Shown one piece after another: positions 25,241-33,677 of a DNA stretch of 64,000 nt. The DNA comes from Arthrobacter sp. DNA4 (GTDB lineage: Bacteria > Actinomycetota > Actinomycetes > Actinomycetales > Micrococcaceae). Numbering within the stretch: the first letter of the stretch is position 1; each line of letters starts with the position of its first letter. The position numbers and the translations under genes are program-made. The stretch spans positions 3,410,001 through 3,474,000 of the forward strand of contig NZ_CP101466.1 in NCBI RefSeq assembly GCF_024362385.1, read 5' to 3'. A model generated the notes under the pieces. The model searched no databases. It was given only the letters and a program-made list of their open reading frames with translations, and was not told the origin of the DNA.

Positions 25241-25909
25241 ATGCCGGGACGCCCCATGACATTCGCCTTTGACAACTCCCCGGTGTGGCTGGACCTGCTG
25301 GGCGTGTTCTTCTTCGCGGTATCGGGCTCGCTGCTGGCGGCGCGGAAGCAGATCGACATTGTGGGATCCCTGCTGCTGGCCTCCCTGGTAGGGCTTGGCG
25401 GCGGCGTCATCCGCGACATCATCCTGGGCATAGTTCCGGCGGCCTTCACCAACCCGGCGTATCTGGCACCACCGCTGCTGGCCACCGTGCTGGTGTTCTT
25501 CCTGTTCTCCAGCGTCCAGCGCTACACCTCGCTGTTGACCCTGTTCGACGCCGCCGGCCTGGCCCTGTTCTGCATGACCGGCACCATCAAGGCGCTGGCC
25601 ACCGGTCTCAACCCGGTGGCCTCAGTACTGCTCGGGGTGACGTCGGCGGTGGGCGGCGGCCTGCTCCGGGACATCACGGCCAACGAGGTGCCCGAGCTAT
25701 TCAACCCAAAGGACATTTACGCACTGCCCGCGTTCGTGGGGTCCTCGCTGACAGCGGTGCTCTGGGTCCTTGGCGTGTTCAACGTGCTGACAGCAGGCGG
25801 GATTGCGGCGCTGGTCTTCACGTTCCGCATCCTGGCGTGGCGGCGCTCCTGGCAGGCGCCGCTTGCCGTCCGCGGGTGGCACCGGAGGGCAGGCGATTCA
25901 GGGCTGTGA
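25241..25909 (+). CDS. TRIC-type trimeric intracellular cation channel family protein (UPF0126)
   Basis: 222 residues with seven hydrophobic helices arranged as two three-helix repeats. Each repeat carries the glycine-rich kinked segment of the family: GLGGGVIRDIILG and AVGGGLLRDITANEVP. Prokaryotic TRIC homologues form trimeric channels with preference for monovalent cations. The start is either ATG 25241 or ATG 25256; neither has a clear ribosome site. It diverges from the chelatase gene with a 45-base gap. No functional link to sulfur metabolism is evident. Confidence 0.82.
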   Translation: MPGRPMTFAFDNSPVWLDLLGVFFFAVSGSLLAARKQIDIVGSLLLASLVGLGGGVIRDIILGIVPAAFTNPAYLAPPLLATVLVFFLFSSVQRYTSLLTLFDAAGLALFCMTGTIKALATGLNPVASVLLGVTSAVGGGLLRDITANEVPELFNPKDIYALPAFVGSSLTAVLWVLGVFNVLTAGGIAALVFTFRILAWRRSWQAPLAVRGWHRRAGDSGL

Positions 25910-25948
25910 CGTTGGTTTCCATGTCATTTTGGGAGCGCCGCGATTAGC

Positions 25949-25960
25949 TAGGATATGAGC
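25949..25960 (+). promoter_or_regulatory. Leaderless -10 element of the SUKH-like gene
   Basis: TAGGAT is followed by 6 bases and ATG 25961. The ATG at 25955 directly abuts the hexamer and is therefore unlikely to be used. Confidence 0.45.
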
Positions 25961-26389
25961 ATGACTGACATGTTCCTCGAGAAGTTCCGCGCGCTTGTTC
26001 CGAAGTATCTCGAGGATGAATGGCAGGAAGCGGACGGCCTGACGCCCGAGGAGCTGGACAAGGCCCTCGCAGACCACCAATTCGAGATCCCCCTGGTCCT
26101 GCGCGAGTTCTACCTTGCACTGGGCGGCTGCGAGGACCTGATGGAGGCCTACCACTACTTCTGGGACCCTGAAGAGCTCGAGGTCGACGACGAAGGCTTC
26201 CTTATGTTCCTCGAAGACGAAGAGGAAGCATTCACCTGGGGCTTCCGCGTGGGCGACCTCAGCGTCCCGGACCCCATCGTGTACCGCCGCAACAATGCCC
26301 GCGGCCAGTGGAAGTCCGAGGAAGGCACCTTCTCCGAGTTCGTCTTCGACATGTTCGAGTGGGCGTTCGAGGACGAAGAGGAAGAGTAA
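25961..26389 (+). CDS. Small highly acidic protein, SMI1/KNR4 (SUKH)-like
   Basis: 142 residues, extremely acidic, ending FEWAFEDEEEE. The segment FEIPLVLREFYLALGGCEDL matches the SUKH-fold start (helix with P-x-x-L-R-E-F-Y and GG). FLMFLEDEEEAFTWGFRVGD matches the later strand pair. SUKH proteins include immunity proteins of toxin systems and general cytoplasmic proteins. No toxin gene is adjacent, so an immunity role is not supported. The leaderless promoter sets the start. A strong terminator follows. Confidence 0.72.
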   Translation: MTDMFLEKFRALVPKYLEDEWQEADGLTPEELDKALADHQFEIPLVLREFYLALGGCEDLMEAYHYFWDPEELEVDDEGFLMFLEDEEEAFTWGFRVGDLSVPDPIVYRRNNARGQWKSEEGTFSEFVFDMFEWAFEDEEEE

Positions 26390-26443
26390 AGGGCTCCCTT
26401 TTCTTTCGTTGACGTAAATGCGTCACTTATGGACCGGACCTTG

Positions 26444-26475
26444 GCGAGTGCCCCTGCGTTTGCAGGGGCACTCGC
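26444..26475. terminator. Bidirectional terminator between convergent genes
   Basis: A perfect 14-bp stem (GCGAGTGCCCCTGC and complement) with loop GTTT lies between stops at 26389 (+) and 26494 (-). It is followed by TGGTT. Confidence 0.8.
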
Positions 26476-26493
26476 TGGTTAACACCCCGTAAA

Positions 26494-27345
26494 TCACGCA
26501 AACAGGTCGCCAGGCCTGCTGTTTGCCGGCCTTCGCCACACCCGCAGCACCGCCTTGACCTCCGCGACCATGGCTTCGGGACGGTGGATGACGTCCTCAT
26601 AGTAGTAGCGCAGCACCAGGTAGCCCCCAACGATGCTCCGGTTGTTGCGCCGCTGGTCCCGCTTGATGGACTTCGGCTCGAAGTGCGTTGAGCCATCCGT
26701 CTCCACCACCAGGCACTCCTCGACCAGGAAATCCACCTCTCCAACTCCGGCAATGTAGACATGCCGCCGAACCCGTAGTCCAGCCCGAGCGAAATAGACA
26801 TTCGCGAGTACCTCCAGCACGGAGTCCGCGCGGGGAATCACCAGGTCCAAAACCGACCGGGCGCGCCCGTTGCGGCGTCCCTGGCAGCGCGCGTAAAGGA
26901 AATCGAGTGAAATGGCTCCGGCGCCCACAGCTGACTGCACCATCACCAGGGCCTCCATTTCCGGCAGGCAGTGCAACGCATGAAGAAGCACATCCGCGAG
27001 CCCCAGCGCAGGCAGCCAGGGATGCCGCGAATGCTTGGGCTTACCATGGTCAACGACTCCGGACGTATGGGTGGGGTGACTCCGGCTTAGGTGCAGGTCA
27101 GATGGGTCGTTCAGAGTCCACAGCTGGTAGATGGGCGCGGCGGACAAACACGTGAGCCGCCCGCCGGCTGTCAGAGCCCTTGCAACCCGTCCATCGCCCG
27201 GCAGTGCATAGACACCGCGCCTGATTCTTATCACGAGGCCCAGCGCCACCGACTGTCCCACACGGGTACGCGTGAAGCCGACCCTTTGCAGTTCGAGAGA
27301 GCGGGCTGCTCCCCCACGCCTGGCCAGGTAGTCGCAGATGTCCAT
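26494..27345 (-). CDS. AbiEi-like N-terminal domain plus DUF559/Vsr-like nuclease-fold domain protein
   Basis: 283 residues. Residues 1-60 look like the winged-helix domain found in AbiEi antitoxins and related regulators (ARRGGAARSLELQRVGFTR then IRRGVYALP). Residues about 190-270 resemble the DUF559 endonuclease-like fold. This has VGEVDFLVEECLVVETDG with candidate catalytic acids, a conserved K/RRDQRRN segment and YLVLRYYYEDVIHRPEAM. This pairing is common in actinobacteria and is of unknown role; no AbiEii toxin partner is next to it. A 12-base sequence at its stop is repeated upstream of its start (26490 and 27500). Confidence 0.72.
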   Translation of the reverse strand: MDICDYLARRGGAARSLELQRVGFTRTRVGQSVALGLVIRIRRGVYALPGDGRVARALTAGGRLTCLSAAPIYQLWTLNDPSDLHLSRSHPTHTSGVVDHGKPKHSRHPWLPALGLADVLLHALHCLPEMEALVMVQSAVGAGAISLDFLYARCQGRRNGRARSVLDLVIPRADSVLEVLANVYFARAGLRVRRHVYIAGVGEVDFLVEECLVVETDGSTHFEPKSIKRDQRRNNRSIVGGYLVLRYYYEDVIHRPEAMVAEVKAVLRVWRRPANSRPGDLFA

Positions 27346-27426
27346 CCCTCATCGTGGCCGTGCGCAGCCCTCGACGAAGCAGAGGATTCTGGCCATGTGA
27401 ATAACGGCCGCACAGTCGCTGACGCG

Positions 27427-27512
27427 ATTGCGTGATTTTTTGGCTGTGCAGGAATCCAGTCCCGCGTACTTGAGGGGTGTGGAACCGCCGGTCCAGCTAT
27501 AAATCACGCAAT
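27427..27512. repeat. 12-bp inverted repeat pair with a third copy at 26490
   Basis: ATTGCGTGATTT (27427-27438) and its exact complement AAATCACGCAAT (27501-27512) are separated by 62 bases. TAAATCACGCAA occurs both at 27500-27511 and at 26490-26501. The direct copies bracket the nuclease-like gene. No transposase is present. Confidence 0.5.
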
Positions 27513-27584
27513 TGAGCGAGTACTCTTCCACGGCAGTAAGCGGAGCTGGCTGAAAACTCTTTGACACACACAGTTACAGAGGAC

Positions 27585-27614
27585 TTGCGCGTTATGACAA
27601 ACTTGTCATAAGCT
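27585..27614 (+). promoter_or_regulatory. Operator-like 20-bp palindrome inside a candidate promoter
   Basis: TTATGACAA AC TTGTCATAA (27592-27611) is a perfect 9-bp inverted repeat. It fills the spacer between TTGCGC (27585-27590) and TAAGCT (27609-27614), an 18-base gap. No open reading frame follows rightward before the hairpin at 27663. The surrounding 27346-27752 contains no gene I can support. Confidence 0.4.
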
Positions 27615-27662
27615 ATTCACGGATCCGCTAAACGCCTCCGGCGGGTCTGATGCGAACGGAGA

Positions 27663-27710
27663 GATAGCCCCGGTTCACAGCAGCTTCGGTTGTTGAGGAC
27701 CGGGGCTATC
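27663..27710. terminator. Long hairpin with UUCG tetraloop (terminator or 3' end of a small RNA)
   Basis: A 12-bp perfect outer stem (GATAGCCCCGGT / ACCGGGGCTATC) continues through two more pairs and one mismatch. It ends in a 7-pair inner stem, including two G-U pairs, capped by TTCG. No gene ends immediately to its left. It may end a short RNA initiated near 27620. Confidence 0.55.
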
Positions 27711-27752
27711 CCGTTAAGCCCGGCTGCCACGGCCGGACCGGCACAACGAAGA

Positions 27753-27795
27753 AGCCCGGCACCTCGCGGCTGGATCAGCCAGAGGGTCCCGGGCT
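27753..27795 (-). terminator. Terminator of the menG-menJ-polyprenyl synthase operon
   Basis: AGCCCGG ... CCGGGCT arms enclose an inner CTGG/CCAG hairpin, 16 bases beyond the stop at 27811. Confidence 0.55.
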
Positions 27796-27810
27796 CCTAA
27801 CGGACAGTAA

Positions 27811-28911
27811 TCAGCTGGCGCGGTCCACCACAGCCAGGGCGAAGTTGGACAGTGACTCCTTGACCACGCCCTCGGGCAGCGGAGCGAGCGCTTCAATGGC
27901 TTCCTTGGCCCACTGCCGCGCCACCACCCAGGACTCCGCGGTGACAGGGTGCTCGCGCAGTCCGGCAACGGCGGCAGCCAGCGCCTCGTCCGAGGACAGG
28001 TCGCCGTCGATCAGCTTCAGGAGGTCGACCGCGGACTGGTCGCCATCAGCGGCAGCCTTGCGCAGGAGCAGCACCGGCAGGGTGGGTACCCCTTCGCGCA
28101 GGTCGGTTCCCGGCGACTTGCCGGACTTGACCTTCACTCCGGTGACATCGATGACGTCATCGGCGAGCTGGAAGGCCACGCCCACCTTCTCGCCGTACTC
28201 CACCAGGACGTCCTCGTAGGCCTCGTCGGCGCCGGAGAAGATGGCGCCGAACTGGCCGGAGGCGGCAACCAGCGATCCGGTCTTGTCTGCGATGACGGAG
28301 AGGTAGTGCGCCACGGGATCCTCGTCCGGACGCGGACCGACGGTCTCGTGCAGCTGGCCCAGGCACAGCCGCTCGAAGGTGCGCGCCTGGATGCCCAGTG
28401 CGCGGCCGCCCAGCTCGGAGACCAGGATCGAGGCACGGGCAAAGATCAGGTCTCCGGTCAGGACGGCGACGGAGTTGCCCCACACCTCGTGAGCCGTGGG
28501 AGCGCCGCGGCGGAAGGGCGCGGAGTCCATGACGTCGTCGTGGTAAAGGGTTGCCAGGTGCGTCAGTTCCACCACGACGGCGGCCTGCACCACGGCGGGC
28601 AGGGACGCGTCACCGAGGTGGGCACACAGCAGGGTCAGCAGTGGACGGATCCGCTTGCCGCCGGCTTCCACCAGGTGGCGCGACGTTGCGTCAGCCAGGG
28701 GATCCGAGTTGGCGATGGCTTCGCGGAGCTTCTTCTCCACCTTGGCCAGGTTGTTGGTGATGGCCGGGCCCAGCTCGGCGTCCCCCGCGATGGCCGCAAA
28801 GCCTGCAGGCAGCTGGAGGCCCGTGGCGATGGCGGTGGTGTTGAGGCTGGGTTCGGAGTCCGGCAGGCCGTGCCCGGCGTGCGTCCAGCTGTGGTCTGCG
28901 GAGTTGGTCAC
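27811..28911 (-). CDS. Polyprenyl diphosphate synthase (menaquinone side chain)
   Basis: 366 residues of the trans-isoprenyl diphosphate synthase family. The first Asp-rich motif is in LYHDDVMDSAPFRRG, the second in FQLADDVIDVTG. Also present are the substrate-binding VEAGGKRIRPLLTLL and KTGSLVAASGQFG. It condenses isopentenyl diphosphate units onto an allylic primer; chain length cannot be read here. Its GTG start overlaps the stop of the MenJ-like gene by 4 bases. Being in a unit with menG and a menJ-like gene, it probably makes the menaquinone tail. Confidence 0.88.
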   Translation of the reverse strand: MTNSADHSWTHAGHGLPDSEPSLNTTAIATGLQLPAGFAAIAGDAELGPAITNNLAKVEKKLREAIANSDPLADATSRHLVEAGGKRIRPLLTLLCAHLGDASLPAVVQAAVVVELTHLATLYHDDVMDSAPFRRGAPTAHEVWGNSVAVLTGDLIFARASILVSELGGRALGIQARTFERLCLGQLHETVGPRPDEDPVAHYLSVIADKTGSLVAASGQFGAIFSGADEAYEDVLVEYGEKVGVAFQLADDVIDVTGVKVKSGKSPGTDLREGVPTLPVLLLRKAAADGDQSAVDLLKLIDGDLSSDEALAAAVAGLREHPVTAESWVVARQWAKEAIEALAPLPEGVVKESLSNFALAVVDRAS

Positions 28912-30239
28912 GGGTTAACCCTAACTTTTTGTTGCGGATACCGCTGGTTCGGAGCTGACGGGGTATTGGATGTGGCCGGAACCAGTGATTCCAGGACGCG
29001 GATCACCCGGTCCTCGAAGCCCTTTGCGGCGGGGTCTGTGAGGTTGGCCAGAAGCCGGACCACGAACCGCATCAGCACGGGGATGGGCATGCCGGTGCGC
29101 AGTGCGAGCTTCATGACGGCCGGCTTCCCGATCAGCGCGGCGAAGGCCCGCCCAAGCGTGAAGTGCGATCCCCAATGGTTCCGCACATAGTCCGCGTACC
29201 GCGCAAGGTGCGCATCGGCGTCGTACGTTCCGCCCGAAGCAGCCGTGCGTGAGGAGGCGTCGATGATGAATTCGGCGGCGAACCGCGCGGACTCCATGGC
29301 GTAGGAGATACCCTCGCCGTTGAAGGGCGAGACCATGCCGCCGGCGTCGCCCAGCAGGAGCAGGCCGGGCGAGTAGTGCGGGGTGCGGTTGAAGCCCATG
29401 GGCAGGGCGGCACCGCGGATTTCGCCCACCTGGTTCTCCGGCGTGAAGCCCCAGTCGGCGGGCATCCCCGCGGTCCATTCACGGAGGACCTGCTTGTAGT
29501 CGAGCTTGCCGAACTCCTTGGAGGAGTTCAGGATGCCCAGGCCCACGTTGGACGTGCCGTCGCCGACGCCGAACACCCAGCCGTAGCCGGGCAACAGCTT
29601 GCCGTCTCGGCCGGGGAGCTCCAGCCAGCCTTCCATCCAGTCGTCGTCGGTGCGCGGGGAGGTGAAGTAGGTGCGGACAGCGACGCCCAGGGGGCGGTCA
29701 TCGCGCTTCTGGATCCCCAGGGACACGGCGGTGCGCGTGGAGTTGCCGTCGGCAGCTAGGACGACGTCGGCACTGAACTCGCTCGTCTCCCCCGTCTTGC
29801 GTCCGGACGCGTCCAGGAGCGCTGCGCGGACACCGGTGACCCGGCCGGCGTCGTCCCGGAGGGCTTCGGTCACGCTGTGCCGCTCGAGGATGGTGGCCCC
29901 GGCGGCCTCGGCGTGCCGCGCCAGTTCCTCGTCGAAGCCCAGGCGCGTGCGGATCAATCCGTATTGCGGAAAGTCGGACACCTCGGGCCAGGGCAGCTCG
30001 ATGGTGCGGCCGCCGGCGATCAGGCGCAGGCCCTTGTTCCGGCGCCAGCCGTCGTTCTCCGGGTGCGGCAGGCCGAGCTTCTGGATTTCGCGGACGGCGC
30101 GCGGGGTCAGCCCGTCACCGCAGACCTTCTCCCGCGGAAACGAGGTCTTTTCCAGGACTGTTACCTCGAGGCCGGCCTTGGCCAGGTAGTACGCGGCGGT
30201 GGATCCGGCCGGACCGGCGCCGACAATCAGTACCTTCAC
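28908..30239 (-). CDS. Geranylgeranyl reductase-family flavoprotein, probable menaquinone reductase (MenJ-like)
   Basis: 443 residues. FAD-binding Rossmann motif VLIVGAGPAGSTAAYYLA at residues 3-20. The family motif GDGLTPRAVREI follows, then DVVLAADGNSTRTAV and LLGDAGGMVSPFNGEGISYAM. This is the geranylgeranyl reductase family. Actinobacterial members next to menG and a polyprenyl synthase reduce one double bond of the menaquinone isoprenoid chain, which is the likely role here. The start is GTG 30239, three bases after the menG stop region. A C-terminal segment (about 390-415) is hydrophobic and may contact the membrane. Confidence 0.85.
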   Translation of the reverse strand: MKVLIVGAGPAGSTAAYYLAKAGLEVTVLEKTSFPREKVCGDGLTPRAVREIQKLGLPHPENDGWRRNKGLRLIAGGRTIELPWPEVSDFPQYGLIRTRLGFDEELARHAEAAGATILERHSVTEALRDDAGRVTGVRAALLDASGRKTGETSEFSADVVLAADGNSTRTAVSLGIQKRDDRPLGVAVRTYFTSPRTDDDWMEGWLELPGRDGKLLPGYGWVFGVGDGTSNVGLGILNSSKEFGKLDYKQVLREWTAGMPADWGFTPENQVGEIRGAALPMGFNRTPHYSPGLLLLGDAGGMVSPFNGEGISYAMESARFAAEFIIDASSRTAASGGTYDADAHLARYADYVRNHWGSHFTLGRAFAALIGKPAVMKLALRTGMPIPVLMRFVVRLLANLTDPAAKGFEDRVIRVLESLVPATSNTPSAPNQRYPQQKVRVNP

Positions 30240-30242
30240 AGG

Positions 30243-31022
30243 TCAGCGGACAGTGTTGCGGCGCAGCTTGGCCACCGGGCCCTTGTGCGCAGCGATGGCG
30301 GCAGCAGCGCCGTCGGGCGAGGAATCAGCCGGCTTGAACGCGCGGTGCACGGCCACGATGCCGCCGGTGAGGTTGCGGTAGGTGACCTTCTCCCAACCGC
30401 TCTCCTGCAGCCATGCGGCCAGGTGGTCCTGGTCCGGCCAGGCGCGGATGGATTCGGCGAGGTAGACGTATGCGTCCGGGTTGGAGGCGACCTTGACGGC
30501 GATGGCCGGCAGGGCGCGCATCAGGTATTCGGTGTACATGGTGCGCCACAGCGGAACCACCGGCTGCGAGAACTCGGCGATGACCAGCCTGCCGCCGGGC
30601 TTGGTGACGCGCAGCATTTCCTGCAGCGCCTTCTTGGGTTCGTTCACGTTCCGCAGCCCGAAGGAGATGGTGGTGGCGTCAAACGTGTTGTCGGCGAACG
30701 GCAGGTTGGTGGCGTCACCGGCGATGAAGTCGATGTCAGGGCGGCGGCGCTTGCCCACCTTGAGCATACCCAGGGAGAAATCGCAGGCCACAACGTCTAT
30801 GCCGGCGTCCGCATACGGTTCGCTGGAGGTGCCGGTTCCGGCCGCGAGGTCCAGGACCCGCTGGCCCTTGGAGACTTCCATGGCGTCCACCACGATCTTC
30901 CGCCAGCGGCGGGTCTGCCCCATGGAGAGGACATCGTTGACGACGTCGTATTTCGGTGCGACGTCGTCAAACATCGTGGCTACTTCGTCCGGACGCTTAT
31001 CCAAGGATGCTCGGTTCACCAT
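30243..31022 (-). CDS. menG: Demethylmenaquinone methyltransferase
   Basis: 259 residues of the UbiE/MenG family. [20 protein letters not shown] at the N-terminus is a family signature. The SAM-binding motif I is [14 protein letters not shown], then ISFGLRNV and [12 protein letters not shown]. It methylates demethylmenaquinone in the last step of menaquinone synthesis. It is the first gene of the leftward unit menG, menJ-like, polyprenyl synthase. It diverges from menF with about 110 bases between starts. The C-terminal 30 residues are an Ala-rich extension. Confidence 0.92.
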   Translation of the reverse strand: MVNRASLDKRPDEVATMFDDVAPKYDVVNDVLSMGQTRRWRKIVVDAMEVSKGQRVLDLAAGTGTSSEPYADAGIDVVACDFSLGMLKVGKRRRPDIDFIAGDATNLPFADNTFDATTISFGLRNVNEPKKALQEMLRVTKPGGRLVIAEFSQPVVPLWRTMYTEYLMRALPAIAVKVASNPDAYVYLAESIRAWPDQDHLAAWLQESGWEKVTYRNLTGGIVAVHRAFKPADSSPDGAAAAIAAHKGPVAKLRRNTVR

Positions 31023-31133
31023 GACATTGTCTCAAATGTTCCTGACGGTCCTGACCAGCCATGCCGGGCTCCTTCGGAGGGTGTCCGGGCGCCGGGAAGG
31101 CCCCGGCGTACGCGGGAGTAGTGTTGTCTCATC

Positions 31134-32534
31134 ATGACGAGCACGTTCCGCACCCTGACGGTCCCCCTGGATGGCAAAGCATTCCCCGGGGGACTGCCTT
31201 CGTTTCTGGTCCGGGACGATGTCCTCTGCTGGACCCGCCGCGAAGCCGGGCTGGCCGGTTTTGGCGAGATTGCACGGTTCACTTCCACGGGCCCTGACCG
31301 GTTCCTTGAGGCGGACATCTGGTGGCGGCACCTGGTCCTGGAGGCTGAGGTGGCGGATTCCGTGGAGCTGCCAGGCACCGGTCCCGTGGCTTTTGGTTCC
31401 TTTGCTTTCTCCAAGACGTCAGCCCACGGGTCACGGCTGATCGTGCCGGAAATCGTGGTGGGCGTGCGGGACAACCAGGCATGGCTTACCCAGCTGACGT
31501 TCGACGGCGGCCCGCTCACCGAAGAGACGGCCCTCGCCGCACTGGACCGCTGGCTGGACGGCGGTTCCCACGCCGCCTCCGCCACGGAAGGCACGACGCC
31601 GGCAGCGGACTCAGCCGGGGACGCTTCAGTCGGTGACGTGCCCGCCCAGGCAGGGGGCGCCGTCGTGCGTCCCCTCCCGCTGGCTGCCGGCGCAACGCTG
31701 CACACAGGTTCCCTCAGCGAAGAAGCGTGGATGGAGGCCGTGGCCGCCGGTGTTGCCGAAATCCGCACAGGCGCCCTGGAAAAGCTGGTGTTGGCACGGG
31801 ACGTCGTGGCAACTATTCCCTCCGGCGTACATGCCGCGGACGTGCTGCGGGAGCTGGCTGCACGGTACCGCGAATGCTGGACCTATGGCGTGGACGGCCT
31901 GGTGGGGGCCACACCCGAGATGCTGATCCAGGTGGAGGGTCGCACCGCCCAGGCCCGCGTGCTGGCCGGCACCCTGGACCGCCGCGACGCGCACGGCGAG
32001 GACGGTCCGCCGATGGACTACGCCACCCGCGTCCTGGCCGTCTCCGAGAAGCAACGGCATGAGCATGAGATCGCCATCCAGTCGCTGACCAAGCAGCTGG
32101 CACCTTTCTCCGAGGCGATGAATGCCCATGACGAACCTTTCATCCTGGAACTGCCCAACGTCTGGCACCTGGCCTCCGACGTCAAGGCCGAGCTCACCGA
32201 GGTGGAAGGCCACGTGCCCACCTGTTTGGCCCTGATCAACGCGCTGCACCCCACCGCCGCGGTCTGCGGGACGCCCACACTGGTGGCCGGTGAACTGATC
32301 CGCAGGCTGGAGCACCTGGACCGCGGGCCGTACGCCGGGCCGGTGGGCTGGCTGGACGCTGCCGGCAACGGCGAGTGGGGCATCGCCCTGCGCGGGGCGG
32401 TCATAGAGTCCCCTGGGACCGTGCGGCTGTATGCCGGCTGCGGCATCGTTGACGGCTCCCAGCCGGAGGCCGAACTGGCCGAGACCTGGGCCAAGTTCCG
32501 GCCGATGCTGGAGTCCCTGGGCATCAGCAGCTGA
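31134..32534 (+). CDS. menF: Isochorismate synthase
   Basis: 466 residues of the chorismate-binding family. C-terminal catalytic domain motifs are KLVLARDVV, the WTYGVDGLVGATPEMLIQ region, ARVLAGTLDRR, SEKQRHEHEIAI, HPTAAVCGTPT and YAGPVGWLDAAGNGEWGIAL. It converts chorismate to isochorismate, the first committed menaquinone step. Divergent placement from menG and proximity to menD and menC support MenF rather than a siderophore enzyme. The start is ATG 31134. TAGTGT lies 9 bases before it, so the leader, if any, is very short. Confidence 0.88.
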   Translation: MTSTFRTLTVPLDGKAFPGGLPSFLVRDDVLCWTRREAGLAGFGEIARFTSTGPDRFLEADIWWRHLVLEAEVADSVELPGTGPVAFGSFAFSKTSAHGSRLIVPEIVVGVRDNQAWLTQLTFDGGPLTEETALAALDRWLDGGSHAASATEGTTPAADSAGDASVGDVPAQAGGAVVRPLPLAAGATLHTGSLSEEAWMEAVAAGVAEIRTGALEKLVLARDVVATIPSGVHAADVLRELAARYRECWTYGVDGLVGATPEMLIQVEGRTAQARVLAGTLDRRDAHGEDGPPMDYATRVLAVSEKQRHEHEIAIQSLTKQLAPFSEAMNAHDEPFILELPNVWHLASDVKAELTEVEGHVPTCLALINALHPTAAVCGTPTLVAGELIRRLEHLDRGPYAGPVGWLDAAGNGEWGIALRGAVIESPGTVRLYAGCGIVDGSQPEAELAETWAKFRPMLESLGISS

Positions 32535-32723
32535 GGGTCCTCCGCACCCCAACTGGGCAAGGAGTCTGGGATGACAGACGACTGCTGCTCTGGAAGGCTT
32601 GATTTTGTCACCGTTACAGTTATCCAATAGTGAAACTTAGTTGCGTGTGACGTACCTCTCTTGTTGAGCGTTACACTATAAGCCGCGTTAGTACCTCATA
32701 GCCCCTGCAACAAAAGGTAAGAA
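32535..32723 (+). promoter_or_regulatory. Intergenic promoter region of the amino-acid ABC operon
   Basis: 189 bases, more AT-rich than its surroundings. TACACT (32672-32677) overlapping TATAAG (32677-32682) is the best -10 candidate, but no well-spaced -35 is obvious. An AAAAGGTAAG ribosome site lies just before ATG 32724. No terminator is evident after menF. Confidence 0.35.
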
Positions 32724-33677
32724 ATGCAGACTCCCCGTACCCTCCTGGGCACGTCCAAGCTGACCGCTGCCACCATGATCGCCATCAGCGCCCTGGCCCT
32801 CTCAGCATGCACCAACGCCTCGGAAACGGGTCCCTCCAGCGCGGCCACCTCCTCGGGCAGCGCCAGCGCCAGCTTTGATCCCACCACCGTCAAGAAGGAC
32901 GACGCCCTGGCCGCCATGGTCCCGGACGCCATCAAGTCCAAGGGCACCATCACGGTTGGCTCCGACACCAGCTACGCCCCGGCCGAATTCCTCGGTGCGG
33001 ACGGCCAGACACCTGTCGGCTACGACGTGGACATCGCCAAGGCCATCGGCGCCACCCTGGGACTCAAGGTCCAGGTCCAGACCGCAGAGTTCACCGGCAT
33101 CCTCCCGGCCCTCGGCCCCAAGTACGATCTGGGCATCTCCTCGTTCACCATTAACCCGGAGCGCCTGGGGGCAGTGAACATGGTCAGCTACTTCAACGCA
33201 GGCACTGCCTGGGCCGTGAAGAAGGGCAACCCCAACAAGTTCTCCCTGGACGACGTGTGCGGCAAGTCCATCGGTGTGCAGACCGGCACCGTCCAGGAGG
33301 ACCCGGACCTTGCCGACCGCAACAAGAAGTGCGTTGCTGACGGCAAGAAGCCCATTGACATCGTCACCCTGAAGAACCAGACGGATGTCACCACCCGCCT
33401 GGTGAACGGCAGCATCGACGCCATGGCTGCCGACTCCCCCATCATCGGCTACGCCCTGACCCAGACCAATGGCCAGCTGGAGAAGCTGGGCGACGTCTAC
33501 GACTCCGCTCCGCAGGGCATCGCCGTGGCCAAGGCCGATACCGCCTGGGCAGAGGTCATCCAGAAGACCGTCACCAAGCTGATGGAAGACGGCTCCTACA
33601 AGAAGATCCTGGACGGCTGGGGCAACTCTGAAGGCGCCATCACCAAGTCCGAGGTCAACCCGGCGGTCAAGTCTTGA
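32724..33677 (+). CDS. Polar amino-acid ABC transporter substrate-binding lipoprotein
   Basis: 317 residues. Signal peptide with lipobox LSAC (Cys29), followed by a Ser/Ala-rich linker. The mature part is an SBP_bac_3 domain. GTITVGSDTSYAPAEFLGAD and GYDVDIAKAIGATLGLKVQ form the amino-acid-binding start, and FTGILPALGPKYDLGISSFT is the second signature. This lipid-anchored protein captures a polar amino acid outside the membrane. The permease start overlaps its stop (TTGA). The substrate could be glutamine, glutamate or a basic amino acid; the sequence does not decide. Confidence 0.88.
   Translation: MQTPRTLLGTSKLTAATMIAISALALSACTNASETGPSSAATSSGSASASFDPTTVKKDDALAAMVPDAIKSKGTITVGSDTSYAPAEFLGADGQTPVGYDVDIAKAIGATLGLKVQVQTAEFTGILPALGPKYDLGISSFTINPERLGAVNMVSYFNAGTAWAVKKGNPNKFSLDDVCGKSIGVQTGTVQEDPDLADRNKKCVADGKKPIDIVTLKNQTDVTTRLVNGSIDAMAADSPIIGYALTQTNGQLEKLGDVYDSAPQGIAVAKADTAWAEVIQKTVTKLMEDGSYKKILDGWGNSEGAITKSEVNPAVKS

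Noticed and set aside
25961-26389. SUKH immunity protein of a contact-dependent toxin system
   Set aside because: No toxin, Rhs or secretion gene is adjacent; the SUKH fold also occurs in housekeeping proteins.
26494-27345. AbiE-type toxin-antitoxin system
   Set aside because: Only an AbiEi-like N-terminal domain is present; there is no AbiEii nucleotidyltransferase gene beside it.
27561-27566. TTGACA as the -35 of a promoter for the 27592 region
   Set aside because: No acceptable -10 at 16-19 bases; TTGCGC-18-TAAGCT fits better.
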